64,000 nt of DNA. It comes from Chamaelirium japonicum. Lineage: Eukaryota > Streptophyta > Magnoliopsida > Liliales > Melanthiaceae. Of this stretch, positions 21,683 to 37,230 are shown in pieces. A program made the position numbers and the translations under genes. Position 1 is the first letter of the stretch; each line of letters opens with the position of its first letter. The stretch spans positions 37,613,947 through 37,677,946 of the forward strand of contig OX393553.1 in the NCBI GenBank assembly GCA_947650365.1. Direction: 5' to 3'. The notes beneath the pieces were generated by a model. The model was given only the letters and a program-made list of their open reading frames with translations. It did no database searches and was not told the DNA's origin.

Positions 21683-24600
21683 CAACTTCAATCCCAAGAA
21701 ATATTTCATCCGCCCATGATCTTTGATGAAGAATTGAGTGGAAAGAAATTGTTTGAGATGCTGAATAGCAGAAGGGTCATTGCCAGTCCAAGTATGTCAT
21801 CAACATATACCAAAACAAAGGTGGATGAGTGCTCATGATCCGAGTAAACAATGAATAATCAACTCATGATGAAGAAAACCCAGATTTGCAGAGTCTGGGA
21901 AAACTTTGCAAACCATTGGCTAGAAGCCTGTTTCAAACCATATAAAGACTCGTGAAACTAACAAACTCGATTCTCCCTCTGTCGAGCAAAACCAAGTGGA
22001 AGCTAGAGTCATGCATGTAAACCTCTTCATGGTGATCACCATGGAGAAATACATTGTTGACGTCAAGTTGGTGAAGTAGCCAATTTCAAACGGAAGCAAG
22101 TGATAAAAGAGTTCGAACTATGACAAGCTTGGCAACAGGAGCAAAAATATCATGATATAATTGAGCCCTTCAACCAGTGTGAAGCCCTTGGCAACTAACC
22201 GGGTTTTTTATCTTTCAATCGTGCCATATGAGTGGCACTTGATATAAGAAGAAACCCAAAAGAGCATGCAACTTCAATCCCAAGAAATATTTCATCCGCC
22301 CATAATCTTTGATGAAGAATTGAGTGGAAAGAAATTGTTTGAGATGCTGGATAGCAGAAGGGTCATTGCCAGTTCAAGTATGTCATGGACATATACCAAA
22401 ACAAAGGTGGATGAGTGCCCAATGATCCGAGTAAACAATGAATAATCAACTCATGATGAAGAAAATCCAGATTTGCAGAGTCTGAAAAAGTTTTGCAAAC
22501 CATTGGCTAGAAGCCTGTTTCAAACCATATAAAGACTCGTGAAACTAACAAACTCAATTCTCCCTCTGTCGAGCAAAACCAAGTGGAAGCTAGAGTCATG
22601 CATGTAAACCTCTTCATGGTGATCACCATGGAGAAATACATTGTTGACGTCAAGTTGGTGAAGTAGCCAATTTCAAACGGAAGCAAGTGATAAAAGAGTT
22701 CGAACTATGACAAGCTTGGCAACATGAGCAAAAATATCATGATATAATTGAGCCCTTCAACCAGTGTGAAGCCCTTGGCAACTAACCGGGTTTTTTATCT
22801 TTCAATCGTGCCATATGAGTGGCACTTGATATAAGAAGAAACCCTAAAGAGCATGCAACTTCAATCCTAAGAAATATTTCATCCGCCCATAATCTTTAAT
22901 GAAGAATTGAGTGGAAATAAATTGTTTCAGATGCTGGATAGCAGAAGGGTCATTGCCAGTTCAAGTATGTCATGGACATATACCAAAACAAAGGTGGATG
23001 AGTGCCCAATGATCCGAGTAAACAATGAATAATCAACTCATGATGAAGAAAACCCAGATTTGCAGAGTCTGGGAAAACTTTGCAAACCATTGGCTAGAAG
23101 CCTGTTTCAAACCATATAAAGACTCGTGAAACTAACAAACTCGATTCTCCCTCTGTCGAGCAAAATAAAGTGGAAGCTAGAGTCATGCATGTAAACCTCT
23201 TCATGGTGATCACCATGGAGAAATACGTTGTTGACGTCAAGTTGGTGAAGTAGCCAATTTCAAACGGAAGCAAGTGATAAAAGAGTTCGAACTATGACAA
23301 GCTTGGCAACAGGAGCAAAAATATCATGATATAATTGAGCCCTTCAACCAGTGTGAAGCCCTTGGCAACTAACCGGATTTTGTATCTTTCAATCGTGCCA
23401 TATGAGTGGCACTTGATATAAGAAGAAACCCTAAAGAGCATGCAACTTCAATCCCAAGAAATATTTCATTCGCCCATAATTTTTGATGAAGAATTGAGTG
23501 GAAAGAAATTGTTTGAGATGCTGGATAGCAGAAGGGTCATTGCCAGTTCAAGTATGTCATGGACATATACCAAAACAAAGGTGGATGAGTGCCCAATGAT
23601 CCGAGTAAACAATGAATAATCAACTCATGATGAAGAAAATCCAAATTTGCAGAGTCTGAAAAAGTTTTGCAAACCATTGGCTAGAAGCCTGTTTCAAACC
23701 ATATAAAGACTCGTGAAACTAACAAACTCAATTCTCCCTCTGTCGAGCAAAACCAAGTGGAAGCTAGAGTCATGCATGTAAACCTCTTCATGGCGATCAC
23801 CATGGAGAAATACATTATTGACGTCAAGTTGGTGAAGTAGCCAATTTCAAACGGAAGCAAGTGATAAAAGAGTTCGAACTATGACAAGCCTGGCAACAGG
23901 AGCAAAAATATCATGATATAATTGAGCCCTTCAACCAGTGTGAAGCCCTTGGCAACTAACCGGATTTTGTATCTTTCAATCGTGCCATATGAGTGGCACT
24001 TGATATAAGAAGAAACCCTAAAGAGCATGCAACTTCAATCCCAAGAAATATTTCATCCGCCCATAATCTTTGATGAAGAATTGAGTGGAAAGAAATTGTT
24101 TGAGATGCTGGATAGCAGAAGGGTCATTGCCAGTTCAAGTATGTCATGGACATATACCAAAACAAAGGTGGATGAGTGCCCAATGATCCGAGTAAACAAT
24201 GAATAATCAACTCATGATGAAGAAAACCCAAATTTGCAGAGTCTGGGAAAACTTTGCAAACCATTGGCTAGAAGCCTGTTTCAAACCATATAAAGACTCG
24301 TGAAACTAACAAACTCGATTCTCCCTCTGTCGAGCAAAACCAAGTGGAAGCTAGAGTCATGCATGTAAACCTCTTCATGGTGATCACCATGGAGAAATAC
24401 GTTGTTGACGTCAAGTTGGTGAAGTAGCCAATTTCAAACGGAAGCAAGTGATAAAAGAGTTCGAACTATGACAAGCTTGGCAATAGGAGCAAAAATATCA
24501 TGATATAATTGAGCCCTTCAACCTGTGTGAAGCCATTGGCAACTAACCGGGTTTTGTATCTTTCAATCATGCCATATGAGCGGCACTTGATATAAGAAGA

Positions 24601-25174
24601 AACCCTAAAGAGCATGCAACTTCAATCCCAAGAAATATTTCATCCGCCCATAATCTTTGATGAAGAATTGAGTGGAAGGAAATTGTTTGAGATGTTGGAT
24701 AGCAGAAGGGTCATTGCCAGTTCAAGTATGTCATGGACATATACCAAAACAAAGGTGGATGAGTGCCCAATGATCCGAGTAAACAATGAATAATCAACTC
24801 ATGATGAAGAAAACTCAGATTTGCAGTCTAGGAAAACTTTGCAAACCATTGGCTAGAAGCCCGTTTCAAACCATATAAAGACTTGTGAAACTAACAAACT
24901 TGATTCTCCCTCTGTCGAGCAAAACCAAGTGGAAGCTAGAGTCATGCATGTAAACCTCTTTCATGGAGATCACCATGGAGAAATACATTGTTGACGCCAA
25001 GTTGGTGAAGTAGCAAATTTCGAACGGAAGCAATTGATAAAAGAGTTCGAACTGTGACAAGCTTGGAAATAGGAGCAAAACTATCATGATATAATTGAGC
25101 CCTTCAACCTGTGTGAAGCCCTTGGCAACTAACCGGGTTTTTTATCTTTCAATCGTGCCATATGAGTGGCACTA
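21683..25174 (-). repeat. Six-copy tandem array (587-bp unit) of a copia reverse-transcriptase segment
   Basis: Units start (CAACTTCAATCC) at 21683, 22269, 22856, 23443, 24030 and 24617, periods 586-587, the sixth partial. Minus-strand translation of each unit gives the RT palm region: APVAKLVIVRTLLSLAS, LHQLDVNNVFLHGD, HHEEVYM, SLYGLKQAS, QTLQIW, then the catalytic box, and FLSTQFFIKDYG.MKYFLG. Unit 1, which joins the RNase H region, has YVDD; units 2-6 all read YVHD. In unit 1 the downstream sequence continues correctly into the rest of pol, while in other units it jumps back to the unit start. The units differ by scattered substitutions only. Confidence 0.9.
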
Positions 25175-26100
25175 GATTTTGTACACTCATTTGCACCTAA
25201 TAGGTTTTTTGTTGGGTTGTAAAGAAGTGATCGAGGCTCCATGTGTGGTTGCTTTCAAGGATAACTATTGTGGGTGCAAAAATTGTACCGAACTGGACCA
25301 GACCCACATGTGCCTACGCAACAGCCCAAATAGGCAAGCCCAGGATAAGTGTCATCTCAGTACTGCCACGTCATAACTTCCATAACAACATAGGCTTCGG
25401 CTATAAAAGGACCCCCATAGCATTCAGAAAGGGGGGGCTGGTCATTCGATCAAAGGAGTAGAGGATTCCAGAGCTAGAGCCAAAGCTCACTTCTCCCCTT
25501 CTTGTTCTCTTCTAGTTGCTCCATGTAATCCCATTGTAAAAAACTTCTCTCAGCCTGTCGAGAGAACGCTCCCCTTCCTTTATATTCATTATAGTGAAAA
25601 CCAGGTGACACCTCTTGCCGGAGATGTAGGTCTTCTCTCTCTTTACGTGTCTTCTCTCTCTCTCTCTCATTATATTAACTTAACTTCAACAACAACTCCA
25701 CGTGTCTTCTTTCTCTCTGTCTCTACTCTCTAATCTCTAACTCAATAAATCATCTAATTCAATCAAGAATTGTAGGGTGAGGTTCCCGATCAAGACGACA
25801 CAAAAATTCCTCCACAGCTATTTCAGTAGCCATAACATCACGCAAATGTGAACATTTAACTGCTTGAGAATATGACTTTGGCTCATTTGAGGAGGAAATG
25901 GCGAAGAGGAAAGCTTGATGGGCGGTCGAAAAGTTAGTGTATGTAATATATTGATCAGGTGGGCAGGAGGTACTTGTACAAAGCTGTTCACTATCCACGA
26001 TCTCTCTTTCTCCAATTTTTTTCCCCATTTCAATCTCCCATGACTCAAACCCACCCCTCTTCTTCCCCCCAACCAGCGGATTTTTTTTTCTTCATGTTGC
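25175..26100 (+). mobile_element. Possible LTR-like sequence with TATA box
   Basis: The stretch 25260-25640 has an LTR-like order: GGCTATAAAAGGACCC (about 25399), then CCATGTAATCCCATTGTAAAA and CGAGAGAACGCTCC. No partner repeat, primer site or flanking duplication was found. From 25640 onward CT-rich microsatellite patches begin. Confidence 0.3.
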
Positions 26101-26426
26101 GGTGTTTCTAGAAGCGGAGGAGCAGCCCTCCTCCTCCTCCTACTCTCTCTTTCTCTCTCTCCTGAGGATTTTTTTTTAAAGGCTGCGGTGGTAGTTCTTG
26201 AAGCGGAGGAGGGAAATGGCAAGGGAATGTCGATCCGAGTTCGATCTGAGTAGAGGAGCAGCTCTTACAACCCTCCTCCTTCTCTCTCTCTCACATCTGA
26301 GAAATTTTTTTAAGGCTGCGGTGGTGATTCTTGAAGCGGAGGAGGGCAACAGCAAGGGAACGCTGATCCGAGTCTGATCTGAGGAGAGGAGAAGCCCCAG
26401 TTCTCTCCCTCTTTCTCTCTCCTTCC

Positions 26427-27142
<716 letters not shown>

Positions 27143-27937
27143 GTATATTCATGTTGTGGTGGTTCTTGAAACAGAAGAAGGGTGTGCTAATCCGAGCCAG
27201 ATATGAGCCGAGTAGCCCTCCTCCTCCTCTCTCTCACCTATGAGAATTTTTTTTTAAGGCTGCGGTGGTGGTTCTTGAAGAGAAGGAGGGCAACGGCAAG
27301 GGAACGTCAATCCGAGTCTAATATGTGCTGAGGAGCAGCCCATGTTCTCTCCCTTTTTCTCTCTCCTTCCCCTTATCTATATTTCTTTATTCAGGTTGAG
27401 GTGGTTCTTGAAGTGGAAGAACGATGTGTGGATCCTAGTCAGATTTGAGCAGAGGAGCAGCCCCTGTAGCTCTCCTCCTCTCTTTCTCACATGTGAGATT
27501 TTTTTTTTAAGGCTGCGGTGGTGGTCTTGAAGCAGAGGAGAACAACGACAAGGGAACGCTGATCCGAGTCTGATCTGAGCAGAGGAGCGGCCCCAGTTCT
27601 CTTCCTCTTTCTCTCTCCTTCCCCTTGATCTATATATTTTTTTTCAGATTGTGGTGGTTCTTGAAGCTGAAGAAGGGTGTACGGATTCGAGCCAAATCTG
27701 AGCAGAGGAGCAGCCTCTGCATCCCACCTCCTCTCTCTCTCACATATGAGAATTTAAAAAAAAAAGGCTGCAGTGGTGGTTATTGAAGCGAGGAGGGCAA
27801 CGGCAAGGTAACGCCGATCCGAGTCTGATCTAAGCAGAGGAGCAACCCCTGTTCTCTCCCGCTTTCTCTCTCCTTTCTTGTTGTGGTTCTTGAAGCAAAA
27901 GAAGGGTGTGTAAATCCGAGCTAGATCTGAGTAGAGG

Positions 27938-31068
<3,131 letters not shown>

Positions 31069-32373
31069 TCAAAAGTTATCACTGAACCGATCCATGGAAG
31101 AAGAGGGGTCCATGTGGTGGCCGTGCCCGTATCCGTAATTCCAGTTCACCCCGTCGGCCTGATTGTTCGGCGCCCCGGCGTCCCTGGCCTTGTGCGGCGG
31201 CGGCCGCGCTCCCTCCATTGGGTAGCCGTGGGCGAGGGGAGCTCCGAAGCAGGTGTAGTTCGGCTCCACGCCGTGGCTTTGGGTGTGCGGCTGGCGCTGA
31301 GAGCTGCCGGTGAGGGCGTGACCGATGAAGTACTCACCCGCCGGAGGATGGGGCGGCGGGTAGGAGGTTGGGTAGGGGCGTGGGTGTGAGGAGGAGGATG
31401 GGTAGATGTATGATTGAAGAGGTGGAGGTTGTGTTGGTAGCCTCGGATAGACCGGCCGGAACTGCAGGCATGGATCTCCGATGCCGCCGCGGTGTTGGAA
31501 GCTCCCCGGAGCGACGGATTGCGAGCCCCCGGCGGCTAGATCTCTCAACCTGTTTTTTTATTTTCGGAAGAAATCATAAGATCAATTTGATTAGTTCTGA
31601 GATTCTCAAGAACTGAGACCCATGAAACCCTAAAAAACAGTGAATTGAACCCTAGCTTGCTCCCAGTGAGAAACCCTAATAGAGAAAATTTTCATTTACA
31701 CCCAATGAGATCTTAAATTTGGCCGATACCCCATATGAGCGCCGGTGGCAGCTAGACCTTCGTTGCTGAAGACGAGCTGGCGGGCGCGGTTGAGGGTCTC
31801 CGTTTCCCTCTCTGATCAAGAATCAAGAAGAAAAAGAAATGTTTGAATCAGGGTAAACTATATGTAGGACTACTCCATGATTCAATTCTCTGTCCATCGA
31901 TCTTGCCTTGGCGATGGCGGTTCATGTGGCCGCCGAGAGCCTGGGATTTGCAGAACTTGAGGGAGCAGAACCTGCACTCGTAGATCTTCCCTCCATCGTC
32001 CTTCCCTCCACCCTTCTTCTTCTTGAACCCTGCAAGTTATTATTAATTGATAATTAATCCCGGACAAGAAAAGTTCAATGACAACAAAACACAGACAGAA
32101 GTGATTTATCTTTTTCCATTTTTCTTTCCATTTTTATTTTTTTTTTAATTTTTGCAAATGTTAACAAAGACTCTGAATAAGTATTCTTTCTTCGTATATG
32201 GTCCCTATCTATATCACCATGTACAACGTTTTCTTTCCAAATCGATCTTACTTGTTGTTTCCGACGATGCCGCAGTCGTTGTCGAGCTCTCCTCCACGGC
32301 CTGTTTTCCGTATTCCTCCGGTAAGTTGTTGAGATCTAATGAGTTGCCCTCCGGTCTCCTGCAAGACAGAAGG

Positions 32374-32418
<45 letters not shown>

Positions 32419-32485
32419 AAGGAACAAGGGGAGAAAAAGAAGAAACAAAACTTGGAGGGGGGTGAAGGGAAGAAGGGCTCTACAT
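31069..32485 (-). CDS. JAG: JAGGED-like C2H2 zinc-finger transcription factor, five exons
   Basis: Exons on the minus strand by splice-site and frame reading: start fragment ending 32484, 32358-32252, 32029-31907, 31811-31730, 31549-31069; 795 nt in total, 264 residues plus stop, close to the roughly 250 residues of Arabidopsis JAG. N-terminal RPEGNSLDLNNLPEEY contains an EAR-type DLNNLP motif, known in JAG to recruit the TOPLESS corepressor. Exon 3 carries the single finger YECRFCSLKFCKSQALGGHM (C-x2-C-x12-H-x3-H, plant QALGGH). Exon 4 gives ERETETLNRARQLVFSNEGL, diagnostic for JAG/STAMENLESS proteins. The last exon is Pro/Tyr/His-rich. JAG proteins act in the nucleus to promote growth of lateral organs (leaf, petal, stamen). 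Frame continuity across all junctions argues for an intact gene. The first exon is the least certain: the ATG appears split AT/G by an intron, and another upstream exon is possible. Confidence 0.88.
31812..31906 (-). other. GC-AG intron in the JAGGED-like gene
   Basis: After HMNRHRQ the sequence reads CAAG|GCAAGA, a GC donor with otherwise strong consensus. The acceptor GATCAG precedes AGAGGGAAAC. Joining gives RQERETE, the conserved JAG sequence, so the donor must be GC at 31906-31905. Confidence 0.8.
32359..32483 (-). other. Inferred first intron of the JAGGED-like gene, splitting the start codon
   Basis: On the minus strand CCACCAT ends at 32484 and is followed by GTAGAG. The acceptor TTGCAG ends at 32359 and the next exon begins G-AGA-CCG-GAG, so AT plus G makes ATG, giving M-R-P-E as in JAG proteins. 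The intron contains a (CT)n tract that would serve as polypyrimidine tract. No in-frame ATG exists immediately upstream of RPEG without splicing. Confidence 0.5.
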
Positions 32486-33151
32486 GGTGGTGTGCAGTAA
32501 AAAGAGGAGGAGAAGAAGACAGATGGTTTCTCAGGTGGAGGAGGGGTGTTATGAAAGGGTGTGGGGATCAAAAGGGGAGACTGCAGTTTGGGACTGCAAT
32601 GTAGGAAGGCTGTTTTCAAGTGTGGGGGTGGGGTGGGGGGGGTGGGGGTGAGGGTGAGGGTGGGGGTGGGGAGAGAAGAGGGAGGGAGAGGGTTGAAAGA
32701 TCTCTAGCTATCAGTTCCCTCTGCCTCGCCGTCGTTTTCTCTCTCCTCTCCCTCCTCTTTTTTCTCTCTCTCTCACTCTCTCTGTCTCTCTTCTCTCTCT
32801 CTCACCACCGCTTTTTCTCTCTCTTGTTACGGGCAGAAAGGCTTTGGTTTCCGTGACTGTTAGACGACGAGGGCTTTTGGGTGCGAGTTGGGATGGGGGG
32901 AGTGTGAGAGGGACGTGGCCTTGCTGCTTTCCCACCCTACAAACCCTACTCTACCCTACCGGCCCCCCCCCCCCCCCCCCCCCCTGCTTCACTCTTATGC
33001 CCAGTGATAAACTGAGCATGCATGTATAATTACGAGGGAAACATTTCCCTGTGAGGGCCTACAAACCCCTCTCCACCGTTGGATACTGCAGGGTACACTG
33101 AAAGAGTGGAGATCGATCATGAACATCTGGATGCACCATGTGAGACTACTG

Positions 33152-33203
<52 letters not shown>

Positions 33204-33934
33204 CTCTCATTATCCCTTTGAGGGCAATAAAGACAAGGGCACCTCTTACAAAGTGCTGCCCGCGTATTTAGTTAAGAAGGGTATGCTATAGGCCTAGCTA
33301 GTGGAAGAAGCTACATGATGAGGACCATCACAGATGTACCTCATGGGGGGGAGGGGGGGCTTTTTGGATTGTTTGTTTCTAAGTGGACTTATTTGAAACC
33401 AGCCCTAGCTAGCTATCCTTGGACCACATAAATGTATGTCGACCCGGCCTTTGGACTAGGGTTCTTGTTTAGACTTGTATAACAATTACTTTAGTGCAAG
33501 TACTAAGCATCATGATCGATTATGAGACATAAGGTAACGATTTCTATGATCACCACCCCTTGTTTTCTTATGACCCGACAAGTCTGTTGTGTATATACTA
33601 ATACAAATCATGAATGGAAATACATATGTATGTAGCTTTTGTCATTGTATTATTTTTAAATCAAACTCGATCTCATTGTACAATGAGAGTTTTATTTAAA
33701 TAAATCGTAATGAGATCACATGCAAAGTAAACACCTTCAATAAATTGTCTCTCTTCCGACCGTACCCCGCTCACGCGCTCAAGCCCCCGTCCGTCGATGA
33801 CCCTTTGTCGGATACTCCTTGTTCAACATCATCATACCCATTGTTCCTTTATCGTTCAATATAACTCTACAAATTATATGTTGATCAAGCCTGTTACAAT
33901 GAGTTTACGTATGCTTGAACTTGATTGAGATGCT
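32486..33934. other. JAGGED-like gene upstream region
   Basis: Transcription is leftward from here. Contents: G-rich GGGTGGGGG repeats (32622-32670), CT-rich tracts (32740-32825), a run of about 22 C (32963-32984), (GA)n at 33156-33200. Promoter elements cannot be singled out. From 33300 to 33934 ordinary A/T-rich DNA. Confidence 0.45.
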
Positions 33935-34042
33935 GTGAAGAGATTTACACTATCAGGATGCTAGCATTATCAGAGTGTTTTGGCGTGTTTCAGGGTGCGA
34001 ATCTATGACGATCAGATTCATGAAGGAATTTTACCAAAGTGG
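33935..34042 (+). mobile_element. Fragment of a copia LTR start, related to 40985-41150
   Basis: TGTGAAGAGATTTACACTATCA, GGGTGC and GATTCATGAAGGAATTTTACC match in order TGTGAAGAGATTTACATCATCA... and GATTCATGAAGTAATTTTACC after the copia remnant at 39.4-41 kb. Ends where the (TA)n tract begins. Confidence 0.5.
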
Positions 34043-34047
34043 AGAAT

Positions 34048-34554
<507 letters not shown>

Positions 34555-34747
34555 TGGAAGCGGGTGCCTTCGACGCGGCACGCCTGCCCGTGCCGTGGAG
34601 CGGGCACCTTTGTCGCAACCAACCCTCCCGACAAACACCCCCCTGCCCCCCAACGCACCTCCCCTCTCCCCGAAGAGAGAGATTTTGGGGAAGAGAGAGA
34701 GATTGGGGGAAGACAAAGAGAGATCGGGGGAAGAGAGAGACAGAGAT

Positions 34748-34905
34748 GGGGATGGCAACTTTGGACCTGACACGACAGACCTAAGATGAAATTAGCAGGT
34801 CCGGGTATTAGTTTAACAGGTTAGAGTCGACACGACTAAACCGTTTAATAAACGGGTTGGGTGCAGGTTTTGTCTCTGACCCATTTTACCCATTTAAGAC
34901 CCATT
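34748..34905. mobile_element. Truncated hAT-type MITE fragment
   Basis: GGGGATGGCAACTTTGGACC at the left followed by GACACGAC, GTTTAATAAACGGGTTGGGT and GACCCATTT blocks resembles one half of the MITEs at 15533 and 59655. No right end. Confidence 0.5.
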
Positions 34906-35273
34906 TAAAAATCAATTGGTCTAGTCGGATGAACATGTATGGGTGAAATCGAATGGTTGTGATTCGGTGCATGAAATAAGGAGAAGAGAGATGATTTCGA
35001 CTGGGCATGCACGGGTGAAATCAGACGATTGTGATTGGGTGCATGAAATAAGGAGAAGAGAGAGACCGATTGAAGAGAGAGGATGAGAGAGAGAGAGAAA
35101 GAGGATGACAGAGAGAGAGAAAGAGGATGAGAGAGAGATGGTTCGGATGGGCATGCATGGGTGAAATCGGACGGCTGCGATTGGGTGCATGAAATAAGGA
35201 GAAGAAAGAGATGGTTCGGATGGGCATGCATGGGTGAAATTGGATGGTTACAATTGGGTGTATGAAATAAGAA

Positions 35274-35328
<55 letters not shown>

Positions 35329-36345
35329 AGGGTGAGAGAAAGAGAGAGATGGTTCGGATGGGCATGCATGGGTGAAATCGGATGACTGCGATTGGGTGCA
35401 TAAAATAAGGAGAAGAAAGAGATGGTTCCAATGGTCATGCATGGGTGAAATCGGACGGCTGCGATTAATTAGGGGTATGAAATAAGGAGAAGGGAGAGAT
35501 GGTTCGGATGGGCATGAAATCGGACAATTGTGATTAGGTGTATGAAATAAGGAGAAGAGAGAGAGAAAGAGCGAATGAGAGAGAAACTTTCGTGTAAGAG
35601 AGTGAGATAGAGAACGGATGAGAGAGAGATGGTTCGGATGGGCATGCATTGGTGAAAACGGACGACTATGATTGGGTGAGTGAAATAAAGAGGAGTGAGA
35701 TGATTCGGATGGGCATGCTTAGAAAATCGAACGAATATGATTGGGTGTATGAAATAAGGAGGAAAGAGAGATGGTTTGGATGGGCAATTATTGGGGAGGG
35801 GTGCATTTATGGGGGAGGAGTTCGGATGAGTATGCATGGGTGAAATCGGACAGCTGCAATTGGATGCATGAAATAAGGAAAAGAGAGAGATGATTGGGAT
35901 GGGCATGTATGGGTGAAATCGGACGGTTATGATTGGGTGCAAGAAATATAGATAAGAGAGAGAAAGAGTAAAGAGGATAAGATAGAGAGATGGTTCGGAT
36001 GGGCATGCATGGGTAAAATCGAACGGTTGCGATTGGGTGCATGAAATAAGGAGAAGAGAGATGGTTTGGATAGGCATGCAAGGGTGAAATCGGACGGCTA
36101 CGATTGGGTGCATGAAATAAGGAGAAGAGAAAGATGATTCGGATTGGCATGCATGGGTGAAATGGGACGGCTATGATTGGGTGCGTGAAATAAAGAGAAG
36201 AGAGAGATGATTCGGATGGGCATGTATAAAAAATCGAACAACTACGATTGGGTGCATGAAATAAGGAGGAGAGAGAGATGGTTCGGATAGGCAATTATGG
36301 GGGATGAGTGCAATTATAAGGGAGGGAACAATGCATAGGTAACAG
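34905..36345 (-). repeat. GA-rich minisatellite, about 15 copies of a 70-150 bp unit
   Basis: The unit on the plus strand is GATGGTTCGGATGGGCATGC, ATGGGTGAAATCGGACGGCT, GCGATTGGGTGCATGAAATA, AGGAGAAGAGAGAG, with variable (GA)n spacers. I count 15 GAAATAAGG-type landmarks between about 34962 and 36256. Minus-strand open frames are repeats of HPIxxVRFHPCMPIRTIS and are by-products of the array. Confidence 0.9.
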
Positions 36346-36880
<535 letters not shown>

Positions 36881-37230
36881 AGGGATCCTAGCATGCACCT
36901 GAGGCATAGCTTCATTGCTGCACCTCTCGTTTGTTTACTACCCTAGAAGTTTTAGAATTTGATGATTTTTAGTGGATGTGTTGTCTAGGGTAAGGTGTTC
37001 ATCCTACCAAAAATTAGCAAATTCTAAATCTTTTAGGGTCATCAAATATGCTAGGCAAAATTAACAGTTACAGTGAATAGTCGATAAAGGTTCGAATATT
37101 TGATGGTCCCAGAAGTTTTAGAATTTATTGATTTTTTGTGAGGATGATCACTTTATCCTAGATAACACATCCACCAAAATCATCAAATTCTAAAACTTCT
37201 AAGATGTTAAACTACGCTTTAAGTGCTGCA
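36881..37230. mobile_element. Diverged fold-back element, same family as 26631-26998
   Basis: CTAGAAGTTTTAGAATTTGATG (left) and CATCAAATTCTAAAACTTCT (right) form inverted arms. Internal CCTACCAAAAATTAGCAAAT and GTGAGGATGATCA resemble the 26.6 kb element. Again the left boundary is a (TA)n(GA)n tract, but no microsatellite remains on the right. Confidence 0.65.
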
